DNA from: JACDAN01 sp963847235 | Lineage (GTDB): Bacteria; Actinomycetota; Thermoleophilia; Gaiellales; Gaiellaceae | Assembly: GCA_963847235.1 (NCBI GenBank) | Contig: CAWJYU010000023.1 | Coordinates: 85,362-149,361 of the forward strand | Length of the DNA stretch: 64,000 nucleotides | Direction of reading: 5' to 3' | In this document: piece by piece, positions 15,167 through 24,700 of the stretch | Layout of the letters: every line of letters starts with the position of its first letter | Numbering within the stretch: position 1 is the first letter of the stretch | Program-made: the position numbers and the translations under genes | Notes under the pieces: model-generated | What the model saw: only the letters and a program-made list of their open reading frames with translations | What the model was told of the DNA's origin: nothing | Databases searched by the model: none

Positions 15167-15863
15167 CGCACACGCACGACGCGTAGCGGCGCTCTACGAC
15201 GTCCACGGGAATCCGGGGGCGCTCGAGGCCGCCCTGGCGGAGGTCGGCGATGCGACGGTCGTCTTCGGCGGCGATCTGGCGTGGGGGCCGATGCCGGCCG
15301 AGGCCGTGGATCGGATCCGGGAGCTCGACGCCCTCGCGATCCGCGGAAACGCCGACCGGGACCCCGGAGACGACTGGGTCGTGGAGCAGCTCGGGCCCGA
15401 GCGGCTCGCGTGGCTCCAGTCGCTGCCTGAGCAGCTCGAGCTCGAGATCGACGGGCTGGGGCGCGTGCTGTTCGTCCACGGGTCGCCGAGGAGCGACGAG
15501 GAGATGCTCTTGCGCACTGCCTCGGACGAGCGGCTCGCCATGATCCTCGAGGGCGTGGAGGCGGACGTCGTCGTCTGTGGCCACACGCATATGCAGTTCG
15601 ATCGCAGCTTCGGCGGCAAGCGCGTCGTCAACGCCGGCAGCGTCGGTCTTCCCTACGGCGCCTTCGGTGCGCACTGGGTCGAGCTCGGCCCGGAGGTCCG
15701 TCATCGGCGCGCGGACTACGACGCGTCGCCGCTCACCGCCTCGGAATGGCCCCGGGCGGAGGAGGTCGTCCCGGTGATCCAGTCGCCTCCGAGCGAGGAC
15801 GAGGCGATCGCGGAATTCGAGGCCCTCATCGCGGCAGGGCGCGACGCTACCCTCATCTCGTGA
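15165..15863 (+). CDS. Calcineurin-like metallophosphoesterase
   Basis: About 230 residues. Metal-binding motifs are present in order: LYDVHGNPGALEA (D-x-H-G-N), VVFGGDLAWG (GD), IRGNADRD (GN), LFVHGSP (H) and VVCGHTHMQFDR (GHTH). This is the YfcE/diadenosine-tetraphosphatase-like group, usually a phosphodiesterase or nucleotidase. No ATG, GTG or TTG exists in frame at the N-terminus. One missing G after T15164 would create GTG AGC GCA at the previous stop, the usual 4-bp overlap. The end overlaps DUF177 by 4 bp. Confidence 0.82.
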   Translation, partial: SAHARRVAALYDVHGNPGALEAALAEVGDATVVFGGDLAWGPMPAEAVDRIRELDALAIRGNADRDPGDDWVVEQLGPERLAWLQSLPEQLELEIDGLGRVLFVHGSPRSDEEMLLRTASDERLAMILEGVEADVVVCGHTHMQFDRSFGGKRVVNAGSVGLPYGAFGAHWVELGPEVRHRRADYDASPLTASEWPRAEEVVPVIQSPPSEDEAIAEFEALIAAGRDATLIS

Positions 15864-16369
15864 CCACCTTCGACCTCAGACAGGCCAGGCTCCGCCCCGG
15901 CGAGGAGTACCGCGACGAGCAGGAGATCGAGCTCGCGCCGTTCGACCTCGGCGGCCAGCGCTACTTGCCGGTTCCGGAAAAGGTGCCGGCGGAGCTCGTG
16001 ATCGGCCGCGGCTCGAGCGGGACGACGTTCGAGCTGCGTTTCCGGACCCGGCTCCACGGGCCGTGCGTCCGCTGCCTGAAGGACGCCGTCGTCGACCTGC
16101 CGGTCTACGCCCGCGAGTACCAGGCGACGAATCCCGGCGACGCCGAGGAGCTGCGCACGCAGTACGTCACCGAGAACCGGCTCGACCTGTCCGCCTGGGC
16201 GCGGGACGCGGTGGCGCTGGAGCTCCCCGACCAGATTCTCCACGCGCCTGACTGCGCCGGGCTCTGTGCCGTCTGCGGCGAGGATCTGAACGAGAATCCG
16301 CACGAGCACGTCGAGGAGCGGAGCGACCCTCGCTGGGCCGCGCTCGAGGAGCTGAAAGAGAAGCTCTAG
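15860..16369 (+). CDS. DUF177/YceD family protein
   Basis: 169 residues from GTG 15860. It carries DUF177 features: the N-terminal beta-rich part, then GPCVRCLKDAVVDL and the second Cys cluster APDCAGLCAVCGEDLNENP, which may bind zinc. DUF177 genes almost always precede rpmF and are tied to ribosome or 23S rRNA production. Here rpmF is 1.7 kb away because an ABC-F gene lies between on the other strand. Confidence 0.9.
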   Translation: MTTFDLRQARLRPGEEYRDEQEIELAPFDLGGQRYLPVPEKVPAELVIGRGSSGTTFELRFRTRLHGPCVRCLKDAVVDLPVYAREYQATNPGDAEELRTQYVTENRLDLSAWARDAVALELPDQILHAPDCAGLCAVCGEDLNENPHEHVEERSDPRWAALEELKEKL

Positions 16370-17935
16370 AGGGCCAGGGTCGAAGGTCGGCGCGACCCGC
16401 TCCAGGAAGCGCCGGTCGTGTGTGACGAGGACGAGCGTGCCCTCGTAGTCCTCCAGCGCCAGCTCGAGCTGCTCGATCGCCTCGAGGTCGAGATGGTTGG
16501 TCGGCTCGTCCAGGATCAGCGCGTTGGCGCCCTGCGCCGACAGGAGCGCCAGGATCGCCCGAGTTCTCTCACCAGGAGAGAGCGAGGACGCGGGCCTCGT
16601 GACCTCGGCACCGCGGAGCGCGAACTTCGCGAGCAGCGTCCGCGCCTCTCCCGTCGCGAGCCCCGCCCGCGCGCCGAAGAGCTCGATCAACGGCTGCTCG
16701 GAGTCCAGCCAGGCACGGTCCTGCTCGAGCTCGCCGAAGCGCACGTTGGTCCCGACGTGACGCCGGCCGCTCGCAAGCGGAAGAGCGCCGACGAGCGCGC
16801 CGATCAGCGTCGACTTTCCCGATCCGTTCGGGCCCACGATCGCGAGGCGGTCGCCGTATCGCAGCTCGAGGCTGATCGGTCCCAGCCGGAAGCCGTCCCG
16901 CTCGACGACCGCCTCCTCGAGGCGGGCGACGACCTCGCCGGCTCGCCGCGACCCCAGCGCGAGCTCGAGGCGCCAGGGTGTCCACGGCTTCGCCACCTGC
17001 TCGAGCCGCTCGAGCCGCTTGTCGGCGGAGCGCACCTTGGACATCAGCGCGTGTGTCCCGCGCCGGTCCGCCATCCTCCCGGCGGTCCGCGCCTCGCCCT
17101 GGCGCCTCTGCAGCAGCGCCTCGAACCGCTCACGCTCGCCGAGGTAGCGATCGTATGCTGCCTCGTCGCCGAGCCGGCCGACCTCGCGGAGCCGCTCGTA
17201 CTCGGACCAGCCCCCGGCGAACTCGCGGATCCGCCTCGTCTCGGCCTCGAACTCCACGACTCGCTCGACTGTCTGCTCGAGAAACGCCCGGTCGTGGGAG
17301 ACGAGGACGAGCGCGCTCGGCGTCGAGGCCACGAAGCGCTCCAGCAGGTCGAGGCCGTCGAAATCGAGGTCGTTCGTCGGCTCGTCTAGGAGCAGGACGT
17401 CGAAGCGGGAGAGGAGGACCACAGCAAGCTTGGCGCGCGCAGCCTCGCCTCCGGAGAGCCTTCCGAGCCGCCGGTCCAGCCGGTCGAGCCCGACCCGAGC
17501 CGCGGCCTCGCGGGCACGTGCGTGGAAGTCATCTGCGCCAAGCGAGAGAAAGCGCTCGAGGGCATCGGCGTGCTCGTGTGCGACCTCGGGCTCGTCTCCG
17601 AGGCGCGCCGCCAGCGCGTCGAGCTCGAGCGCGGCCGCGCCGACGCCCGTGCGCCGCTCGAGGTATGCGAGGAGCGTTTCGCCGGGCCGTGCGTCGACCT
17701 CCTGGGAGAGATAGCCGACGGTCAGCGACGGCGGACGACGCTCGACCGAGCCTCCGTCGGGCTCGTCCAATCCAGCGAGGAGACGGAGCAGCGTCGTCTT
17801 TCCGCTCCCATTCGGCCCCACGACGCCGATCCGCGCTCCCGGGGGGACGAGTAGCGAAAGGCTGTCGAGAATCGTCTCGGCGCCGTGGCTCTTCGTGATG
17901 TTCGAAGCGGCGAGCGCGCCGCTCGGGCGTTGCAT
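16365..17935 (-). CDS. ABC-F type ribosome-associated ATPase
   Basis: Two ABC domains and no membrane segments: Walker A GPNGSGKTTLLRL (first domain) and GPNGSGKSTLIGAL (second); signatures LSGGEAARAKLA and LSPGERTRAIL; Walker B LLLDEPTNDLD and LILDEPTNHLD. The linker between domains is helical and charged. ABC-F proteins act on the ribosome as translation factors or antibiotic-protection proteins. The frame runs past the expected C-terminus (ERVAP) without a stop, antisense to DUF177. A one-base indel near 16385 would end it at the TAG at 16367-16365, meeting the DUF177 stop. It sits as a minus-strand insertion between DUF177 and rpmF. Confidence 0.9.
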
Positions 17936-18040
17936 CGGGTCCTCCTGATCGACAAGACGGCCCAGCCGGGCCGGAAACGAGGATGTGTCGATCAGCGGGC
18001 GCGCATAGGTCGAGCCCGGAGGCTCGCGCAGAACGATAGC

Positions 18041-18046
18041 TATAGT
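18041..18046 (+). promoter_or_regulatory. -10 box TATAGT for rpmF
   Basis: TATAGT lies 11 nt before ATG 18058 with little room for a leader. It would replace the promoter lost when the ABC-F gene separated rpmF from DUF177. Confidence 0.4.
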
Positions 18047-18057
18047 GGCGAGCCGCG

Positions 18058-18246
18058 ATGGCAGTCCCCAAGAGAAAAACGTCGAAAGCGCGCCGCGACA
18101 AGCGCCGCGCGACCCACAAGCTCGAGGCCCCGAGGGTCAACGAGTGTCCGGTCTGCCACCGGCCGAAGCGGCCGCATCAGATGTGCCCGACGTGTAAGAC
18201 GTACCGCGGACGGGAAGTCGAGCCGCTACGGACGCCGGTCCCGTAG
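18058..18246 (+). CDS. rpmF: 50S ribosomal protein L32
   Basis: 62 residues. It has the typical basic start MAVPKRKTSKARRDKRRA and a zinc ribbon CPVCHRPKRPHQMCPTC (CX2C...CX2C). It is of normal length for L32 and is a structural protein of the large subunit. acpP follows 41 bp later with its own likely promoter. Confidence 0.97.
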   Translation: MAVPKRKTSKARRDKRRATHKLEAPRVNECPVCHRPKRPHQMCPTCKTYRGREVEPLRTPVP

Positions 18247-18249
18247 AAT
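18244..18249 (+). promoter_or_regulatory. -10 box TAGAAT for acpP
   Basis: TAGAAT overlaps the rpmF stop. Transcription would start near 18256, giving a ~30-nt leader with the AGCGAGG ribosome-binding site before ATG 18288. Confidence 0.4.
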
Positions 18250-18287
18250 CCCCGCGCTCCCAGTCCATCGAACGTAAGCGAGGTCAC

Positions 18288-18533
18288 ATGGCAGCGTCCC
18301 GCGACGAAGTCTATGAGCGCGTCAGGGAGGTCCTGGCAGAGCGCTTGTCCGTGGAAGAAGCGGACATCACGGAGGAAGCGAACTTCCAGCAAGATCTCGG
18401 CGCCGACTCGCTCGACCTCGTCGAGATGATCATGGAGCTCGAGGATCAATTCGGGATCAAGATCCCGGACGAGGACGCCCAGAAGATCCAGACGGTCGGT
18501 CAGGCTGTCGAATACGTCACGTCGCACCAGTAG
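18288..18533 (+). CDS. acpP: Acyl carrier protein
   Basis: 81 residues with the four-helix ACP pattern. Ser41 in GADSLDLVEMIMELE is the phosphopantetheine attachment site. ACP carries acyl chains in fatty acid synthesis. The gene is upstream of rnc, the common rpmF-acpP-rnc-smc order of many bacteria. The stop codon TAG is part of the anomalous junction with rnc. Confidence 0.97.
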   Translation: MAASRDEVYERVREVLAERLSVEEADITEEANFQQDLGADSLDLVEMIMELEDQFGIKIPDEDAQKIQTVGQAVEYVTSHQ

Positions 18534-18570
18534 CCAGGCTCCGAACCGGGAGCCCGGCCGTCTTACGCGG

Positions 18571-19224
18571 CTGATCGACGAGCTGCCCGCCGAGCGGACG
18601 GCCAATGCATTCACGCACCCTTCGTGGGCGCCAGACAGGGCGTCCTCCTACGAGCGGCTGGAGTTTCTCGGGGACAGCGTCCTCGAGCTCGCCGTCGCCA
18701 ACGCGCTCTTCGAGCGGTTTCCGGATCTTCCGGAGGGCCGGCTGGCGAAGATTCGGTCGCACGTCGTCTCCCGCGCGAGCTGCGCGGTGGTATCGCGCGA
18801 GCTGGGTCTGGGCGCTCGGCTCGCGGACCGGGGTGAGGGCATCGTTCCGCCGGAGGAGCTCGAGCGGCTGGCGCGCAATCGCAACGTCCTCGCCGCGCTG
18901 CTCGAAGCGGCTCTGGCGGCGCTCTTCCTGGAGCACGGCTTCGAGCCGATCGAGGACGCGGTCGTCGAGGCGTTCGCCGGGCGGATCGAGTACGCAGCCA
19001 CCACACACGTCGACTACAAGACGGAGCTGCAGGAGCAGCTGGCGGCTCTCGGGCAGCAGGTCAGCTACTCCGTCCTCGAGGTGGAGGGGCCGCCGCACGA
19101 CCGGAAGTTCACCTCGGCAGCCGTCATCGACGGCGACCAGGCCGGCGTAGGGGTCGGGTCCTCGAAGAAAGCGGCGGAGCAGGAAGCCGCCAAGCAGGCG
19201 CTCGAGAAGGTCCGCGCCGCGTAA
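18571..19224 (+). CDS. rnc: Ribonuclease III
   Basis: About 217 residues. The catalytic signature is YERLEFLGDSVLELAVA, and the second acidic site is in LLEAALAALFLEHG. A dsRNA-binding domain forms the C-terminal 70 residues, ending SSKKAAEQEAAKQALEKVRA. RNase III processes rRNA precursors and double-stranded RNA. No canonical start is visible. The frame is open from 18532 (AGC CAG GCT); restoring one G after T18531 would give GTG AGC CAG overlapping the acpP stop. The coordinate given uses CTG 18571 as a conservative limit. Confidence 0.92.
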   Translation: MIDELPAERTANAFTHPSWAPDRASSYERLEFLGDSVLELAVANALFERFPDLPEGRLAKIRSHVVSRASCAVVSRELGLGARLADRGEGIVPPEELERLARNRNVLAALLEAALAALFLEHGFEPIEDAVVEAFAGRIEYAATTHVDYKTELQEQLAALGQQVSYSVLEVEGPPHDRKFTSAAVIDGDQAGVGVGSSKKAAEQEAAKQALEKVRAA

Positions 19225-19247
19225 GGAACACCATCCGCCGGGCCTAC

Positions 19248-19253
19248 TAGCGT
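19248..19253 (+). promoter_or_regulatory. -10 box TAGCGT for smc
   Basis: TAGCGT is 9 nt before GTG 19263 and there is no Shine-Dalgarno, so a leaderless transcript is likely. Confidence 0.4.
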
Positions 19254-19262
19254 TCCGGCGGC

Positions 19263-21791
19263 GTGCATCTCCGCGCCATCCGCATCCGCGGCTTCAAGTC
19301 CTTCCCTGAACCGGTCGAGGTCCGCCTCGAGCCGGGCGTCGCCGTCGTCGTGGGGCCGAACGGCTCGGGGAAGTCGAACGTGGCGGACGCGCTGCTCTGG
19401 GCCTCGGGCTCGCTGAGCCCGAACGAGCTCCGGGCGGAGAAGCCCGACGACGTGCTCTTCTCGGGCTCGGCCGAACGGCAAGCGGCGCCCTACTGCCAGG
19501 TCGAGCTCGTCCTGGACAACGCGGACGACACCCTGGCCGACCTCCCGGCAGAGGTTTCGGTCATGCGGCGCGTCCACCGGGGCGGCGAGGGCCAGTACCT
19601 GATCAACGGGACCGCGGTTCGGCGCACCGACCTCGTGGAGCTGCTGGCCGACGTGGGTCTGGGAGGCGCCGCCGGTTCGGTCATCTCCCAGGGCAAAGTC
19701 GAGCAGATCCTGGCCTCCAAGCCCGAGGAGCGCCGGGCGCTCGTCGAGGAGGCGGCCGGGCTCGGGAAGTTCAAGCGCCGCCGCCACCGCGCGGAGTTGA
19801 AGCTCGCGCGGGTGGGACAGGACGTGGCGCGTGCGCGCGACATCGAGGCGGAGGTCAAGAAGCGGCTTCGGCCGCTCGCTCTCCAGGCGAGCGCGGCGCA
19901 GCGTGCCGAGAAGCTCGGCGGCGAGATCGCCTCGCTGGAGGCTGCCGTCGCCACGCTCGATCTGACCGCGGTCGACGAGCGGATCGGCGAGGCGTCCGAA
20001 CGGCGAGCGGCCGCGGATCACGCGAAGCGGCGGACGGAGGGGAAGCTGGAGGAGCTGCTCGGAGAGCGCCACCGGGCGGAAGAGGAGCTGGCGGACGCCG
20101 CCGGCAAGCGCGAGTCGGCAACCGCGGCCCTCTACCGCCTCAAGAGCGCCGGCGAGCGGCTGGAGCTGCGCCGGGAGAGCGCGGCGGCGCTCGTCGAGTC
20201 ACTGCGGCACGCGGCGAGCCGGCCACGGCTGCGGACCGGCCCCTCGGCCGCCGACCTGCGCCGCCTAAAGCTGCGCGAGGAGGCCGATCTCGCCCGGGAA
20301 CGGCTCGCGGCGCTCGAGCGGACGCTTGCCGAGCGCGAGGGCGTCCCGCCGGCGGCGCGTGCGCTCGCCGAAGCCGGCCACGAGCTCCTGCTGTCCAGGC
20401 TCGAGGTCGCTCCGGGAGACGAGCGCGCCGTGATCGCAGCCCTGCGAGGCCGCGGCGGCGCCGTCGTCGCGCCCGACGAGCGGACGGCACTCAGGCTGGT
20501 CGACGAGGCTCGGGCGGGCGGGCTCGGAAGCCTGAACGTGGTCGTCGAGGAGACCGTGGACGAGTTCGTCGTCGTCGAGCGCGACGAGCTCCTGCGGCAG
20601 TCGACCGTGGCCGTCACGCGCGACGGCATCGGCTACGACCCGTCAACGCGGGAGGTCTGGTTCCTCGGCGAGGCTGCCGAGGCGGTCTTGCTGGAGCTCG
20701 AGGCCCGCCGCCGGGCGGTTGCCGCCGAGGTCGAGGAGCTGGAGCGGCAGGCGGAGGCCGTCGTCGACGAGCCCGGTCCGGGATCCGCGCTGGACGACGG
20801 CCGGTACCGCTCGCAGATCGCCGCGGCAGAGCGCCTGGAGCGCATGCTCGCAGCAGCCGGGTTGTCGAGCGACCGATGGGAGCCGACGCTCCGCGCGCGC
20901 GTCGACGCGGGGACGAGCCGTACGGCCGAGCTCGCGGACGAGCTGCGGCGGCTCGGCGGCGCGGAGGCCGAGATTCGCCGCGAGGCCGGCGAGGCCGCGG
21001 CCGCGTCCGGCGCCATCGACGTCGAGCTCGCCCGCCTGCAGGCCGAGCGCGACGAGGCTCAGCGGCGGCTGGAGGCGGCCGGAGCCGAGCCGGCCGACGG
21101 AGACGACCGCGAGGCGATCGCCGAGCGGCTCGAGCGCCTGCAGCGGCGCCGAGAGGAGCTCGGGCGCGTGAACCCGCTCGCCGCCGAGGAGTACGAGCGC
21201 GAGAAGGAATCACTCGCGGAGCTCACGGCGCAGCGCGAGGACCTCGAGCGCAGCCTCGACGAGCTCGCCAAGCTGCGGGACGACCTCGACCGCACCGTCG
21301 AGCGCCGGTTCGCCGAGACGTTCGAAGCGGTCAGCGGCCACTTCGAGGAGGTCGCGTCGACGCTCTTCCCGGGCGGGCACGGCCGGCTACGGCTGACCGC
21401 CGAGAGCGAGGGTGACGACGACGAAGCGACGCCGGGCATCGAGGTCGAGCTCCGCCCGGCGGGCAAGCGCGTGACGCGGCTCTCGCTGCTCTCGGGCGGC
21501 GAGAAGGCGCTCGGCGCGATCTCGTTCCTCTTCGCGCTTTTCCTCGCCCGCCCGTGCCCGTTCTATCTCCTGGACGAGGTCGAGGCCGCGCTGGACGACG
21601 CCAATATCGGCCGCTTCGTCGAGCTGCTGCGCCGCTTCTCCGACCGGGCGCAGTTCATCGTCATCACGCACCAGAAGAAGACGATGGAGGCGGCCGACGT
21701 GCTCTACGGCGTGACCATGGGCGACGACGGCGTCTCGCAGGTCGTCTCGCGCAGGCTGCCGCGCGAGCCCGCCGCCGAAGCCGCGGCCTAG
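19263..21791 (+). CDS. smc: Short-armed chromosome segregation SMC protein
   Basis: 842 residues, against about 1150-1200 for typical bacterial SMC. The N-terminal head has Walker A GPNGSGKSNVADALLWA and the start MHLRAIRIRGFKSFPEPVEV. The C-terminal head has the signature LSLLSGGEKALGAISFL and Walker B FYLLDEVEAALDDAN. A hinge-like block (about residues 365-480) sits between two coiled coils that are each roughly half normal length. SMC with ScpAB compacts and segregates chromosomes. The frame is uninterrupted and both arms are shortened by a similar amount, so this looks like a real short SMC and not an assembly deletion. It lies in the usual place after rnc. Confidence 0.92.
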   Translation: MHLRAIRIRGFKSFPEPVEVRLEPGVAVVVGPNGSGKSNVADALLWASGSLSPNELRAEKPDDVLFSGSAERQAAPYCQVELVLDNADDTLADLPAEVSVMRRVHRGGEGQYLINGTAVRRTDLVELLADVGLGGAAGSVISQGKVEQILASKPEERRALVEEAAGLGKFKRRRHRAELKLARVGQDVARARDIEAEVKKRLRPLALQASAAQRAEKLGGEIASLEAAVATLDLTAVDERIGEASERRAAADHAKRRTEGKLEELLGERHRAEEELADAAGKRESATAALYRLKSAGERLELRRESAAALVESLRHAASRPRLRTGPSAADLRRLKLREEADLARERLAALERTLAEREGVPPAARALAEAGHELLLSRLEVAPGDERAVIAALRGRGGAVVAPDERTALRLVDEARAGGLGSLNVVVEETVDEFVVVERDELLRQSTVAVTRDGIGYDPSTREVWFLGEAAEAVLLELEARRRAVAAEVEELERQAEAVVDEPGPGSALDDGRYRSQIAAAERLERMLAAAGLSSDRWEPTLRARVDAGTSRTAELADELRRLGGAEAEIRREAGEAAAASGAIDVELARLQAERDEAQRRLEAAGAEPADGDDREAIAERLERLQRRREELGRVNPLAAEEYEREKESLAELTAQREDLERSLDELAKLRDDLDRTVERRFAETFEAVSGHFEEVASTLFPGGHGRLRLTAESEGDDDEATPGIEVELRPAGKRVTRLSLLSGGEKALGAISFLFALFLARPCPFYLLDEVEAALDDANIGRFVELLRRFSDRAQFIVITHQKKTMEAADVLYGVTMGDDGVSQVVSRRLPREPAAEAAA

Positions 21792-21795
21792 ACGC

Positions 21796-24700
21796 CTAGC
21801 CTGTGAACGGCACGCGCACGACCGGCCGGCCGCGGACCAGCACGCGCGCCCGGTCGCGACAGGCCGGCAGCCGCCTGGAGATGTCGGGACGCCGGCAGTT
21901 GGCCGTGTTCGAGCCGGAGACGTCGGCGGGGTTCACGATCGCGCGTCGACGGCTCGACGGGCCGACTCGCGCGACGACCACGAAGGTCTTCCTTGCGTTT
22001 GGCCGCATCGTCGCTACCCGCCAGCAAAGGTCCCGTCCCGACCGGCGAGCTCCCGGTGCCCGAACGACGGTCAGGCCGGCCGGCATGCGGTCACAGGCCA
22101 CGACGTTCCGAGCCGTCCCGCGGCCGCGGTTCCTGACCGTGATCCGGAACGTCACGCGCTGCGAGGGATACAGGAGATGCCGGTCCGCCCTCTTGCGAAT
22201 CACCAGGCGGGCGAGCGGGCCCAGCCTCCGCACGTTCGTGACCGTGCACGTCAGGACACCGCCGGGCGTGCTCGGGGTCGTGACGGTGAAGGGACCGCCT
22301 CGGTAGAGCCTCAGGTCACGCGGGCCGGTGCCGCAGTTGATGACGGCGACGTACCCCTGCGGTACGGCGATCTCACCGATCGTGACCTGGGTCGACGGCG
22401 GGTAGTCGAACGACACGCTCTGCCCGTCGGCGGTGGCGACAGAGGAAACGTCGTACGGCGCACGGCCGACGTCGTCGACGAAGATCGTCGCCGACCGCTC
22501 CGCGCCGCCCCATTCCTTGAGCAGCCGGACGGTCGTCACGGGCGTGTTCGTGATCGTGCACGTGATGGTGGCGCCGTCGACGGCCGGTGAGGTAACCGGG
22601 AACGGGCCGCCTGCATAAGCCTGCGGGCCGCCGCCGCAGTCGATCGCCGCCGTGAATCCAGCGGGCACCGTGGTCTCGCCGACCGCGACCGGAGTCGAGA
22701 CGGGGTACTCGAATGACGTGCCCTGGCCGCTGGCGGTCGCGACCGTGGAGGCGTCGTAGGGCGCCATCCCGTTCACGTCGACGAAGAGCGTCGCCGCTGA
22801 CGAGGCCCCGGCCCATTCCTTGACGACCTGCACCGTCGAGCGGAGCTCCGTGTTCGTGATCGTGCAGGTGGTGACCTCGTCCCCTTCTGCGGGAGAGGTG
22901 ACCGGGAAGGGGCCGCCGGTGTAGGGCTGGGGGCCCTGCCCGCAGTCGATGGTGGCGGCGTAGCCGGCCGGCACGGGATCCTCACCGACCGTCACCGGGG
23001 TCGAGACCGGGTACGTGCAGGAGGCGCTGTCGCCGCTCGCAGTCGCGACGGTGGATGCGCTGCGAAGGGAGCGCGCCGTCGGTCGACGAAGATCGTCGTC
23101 GAGGCGGGTGTTCCGATCCACTGCTTGACCACCTGGACAGTCGAGAACAGCTGGGAGTTCGTGACGGTGCAGGTGACGACTCCGAGGTGTTGAGCCGGAG
23201 ACACCACCGGGAACGGCCCGCCGTCGTACGGCTGACGAGGTCTGCGTGTGGCCGCAGGCGATCTCGGCTGCATAGCCGGCCGGCACCGTGGTCTCGCCGA
23301 CCGTGACCGGCGTCGAGGTCGGGTAGATCGAAGGACGTGTTGTCGCCGCTCGCGGTGGCTGTCGTGGAAGCGTCGTACGGTGCCGCGCCGTTCAGGTCGA
23401 CGAAGATCTCCGCGGACGACGGAGCGCCGACCCACTGCTTGACGGTCCGGACGAACGAGAGCGTCTGCGTGTTCGTGATCGTGCAGGTGACGACCCCGAG
23501 GTGCTGCGCCGGAGACGTGACCGGGAACGGGCCGCCGGTGTATTGCTGGCGACCCTGCAGCTCGCCGCACGAGATCGTCGCCTGGTACCCGACCGGCACC
23601 GTGGTCTCGCCGACCGTGACCGCCGTCGAGACCGGGTAGACGAAGGACGTGGTGTCGCCGCTCGCGGTCGCTGTCGTGGAGGCGTCGTACGGTGCCGCGC
23701 CGTGGCGTCGACGAAGATCTCCGCCGAGGAGGGGGCGCCGACCCACTGCTTGACCACGCGGACGGTCGAGAGCAGCTGCCTGTTCGTGATCGTGCACGTG
23801 AGGGTTTCCCCGGCTGCAGGAGCGACGGACGGCGAACGGCCCGCCCTGGTAGGGCAGTGCCCGGTTGGCGCCGCACTGGATCGTCGCGTCGTATCCGGTC
23901 GGCACCGCGGTCTCGCCGACTGTCACCGGCGTCCCGGCCGTGTAGTCAAAGGAAGTGTTGTCCCCATCGGCAGTCGCGACCGTCTCGGCGTCGAACGGTG
24001 CGACGCCGTCCTGGTCGACGAAGATCGTCGCCGAGGAGGGGGCGCCGATCCATTCCTTGACCACCCGAACGGTCGCCGGCGGCGGAATGATGTTGTTGCT
24101 GATCGTGCAGGTCAGCGTGTCGCCGTTGGTTGGCGGCGACGTTACTGCGAACGGGCCGCCGTTGTAGGGGTCTACTACAGGGCCCGTACCGCATTGGATC
24201 GTGGCGGTGTAACCGGTCGGCACGGGCGATCTCGCCGACGAACGCCGGCGTGGACACCGGGTATTCGAACTCGGCGCTGTCCCCGTCTGCGATCGCGACC
24301 GTCTCGTCGTCGAAGGGCGCCACGCCGTCCTGGTCCACGAAGATCGTCGCGGTGCTCGGCGTGCCGGACCAGTTCTTGATTACTCGAATCTTCGAGAGCT
24401 GCTGGGTATTGACGATCGTGCAGGTGATGGTCGCTCCGTCGGTTGCGGGCGACGTGACCGCGAAGGGCCGCCGGCGTAGGCGACTGGAGCGCCGTCGCCG
24501 CACTGGATCGTGGCCGCGTAGCCGGTCGGCACGGAGCGACCTCGCCGACCGTGACCGGCGTCGAGATCGGGTAGGTGAAGGAGGCGCTGTCGCCGCTCGC
24601 GATCGCGACGGTCTCGGCGTCGAAGGGCGCCACGCCGTCCTGGTCGACGAAGATCGTCGTCGTGCGCGGCGCGCCGACCCATTCCTTGACCACCTCGACG

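Noticed and set aside
15716..16364. C-terminal extension of the ABC-F frame across DUF177 and the phosphoesterase
   Set aside because: Reads as antisense of two conserved genes; a one-base indel near 16385 gives a normal end.
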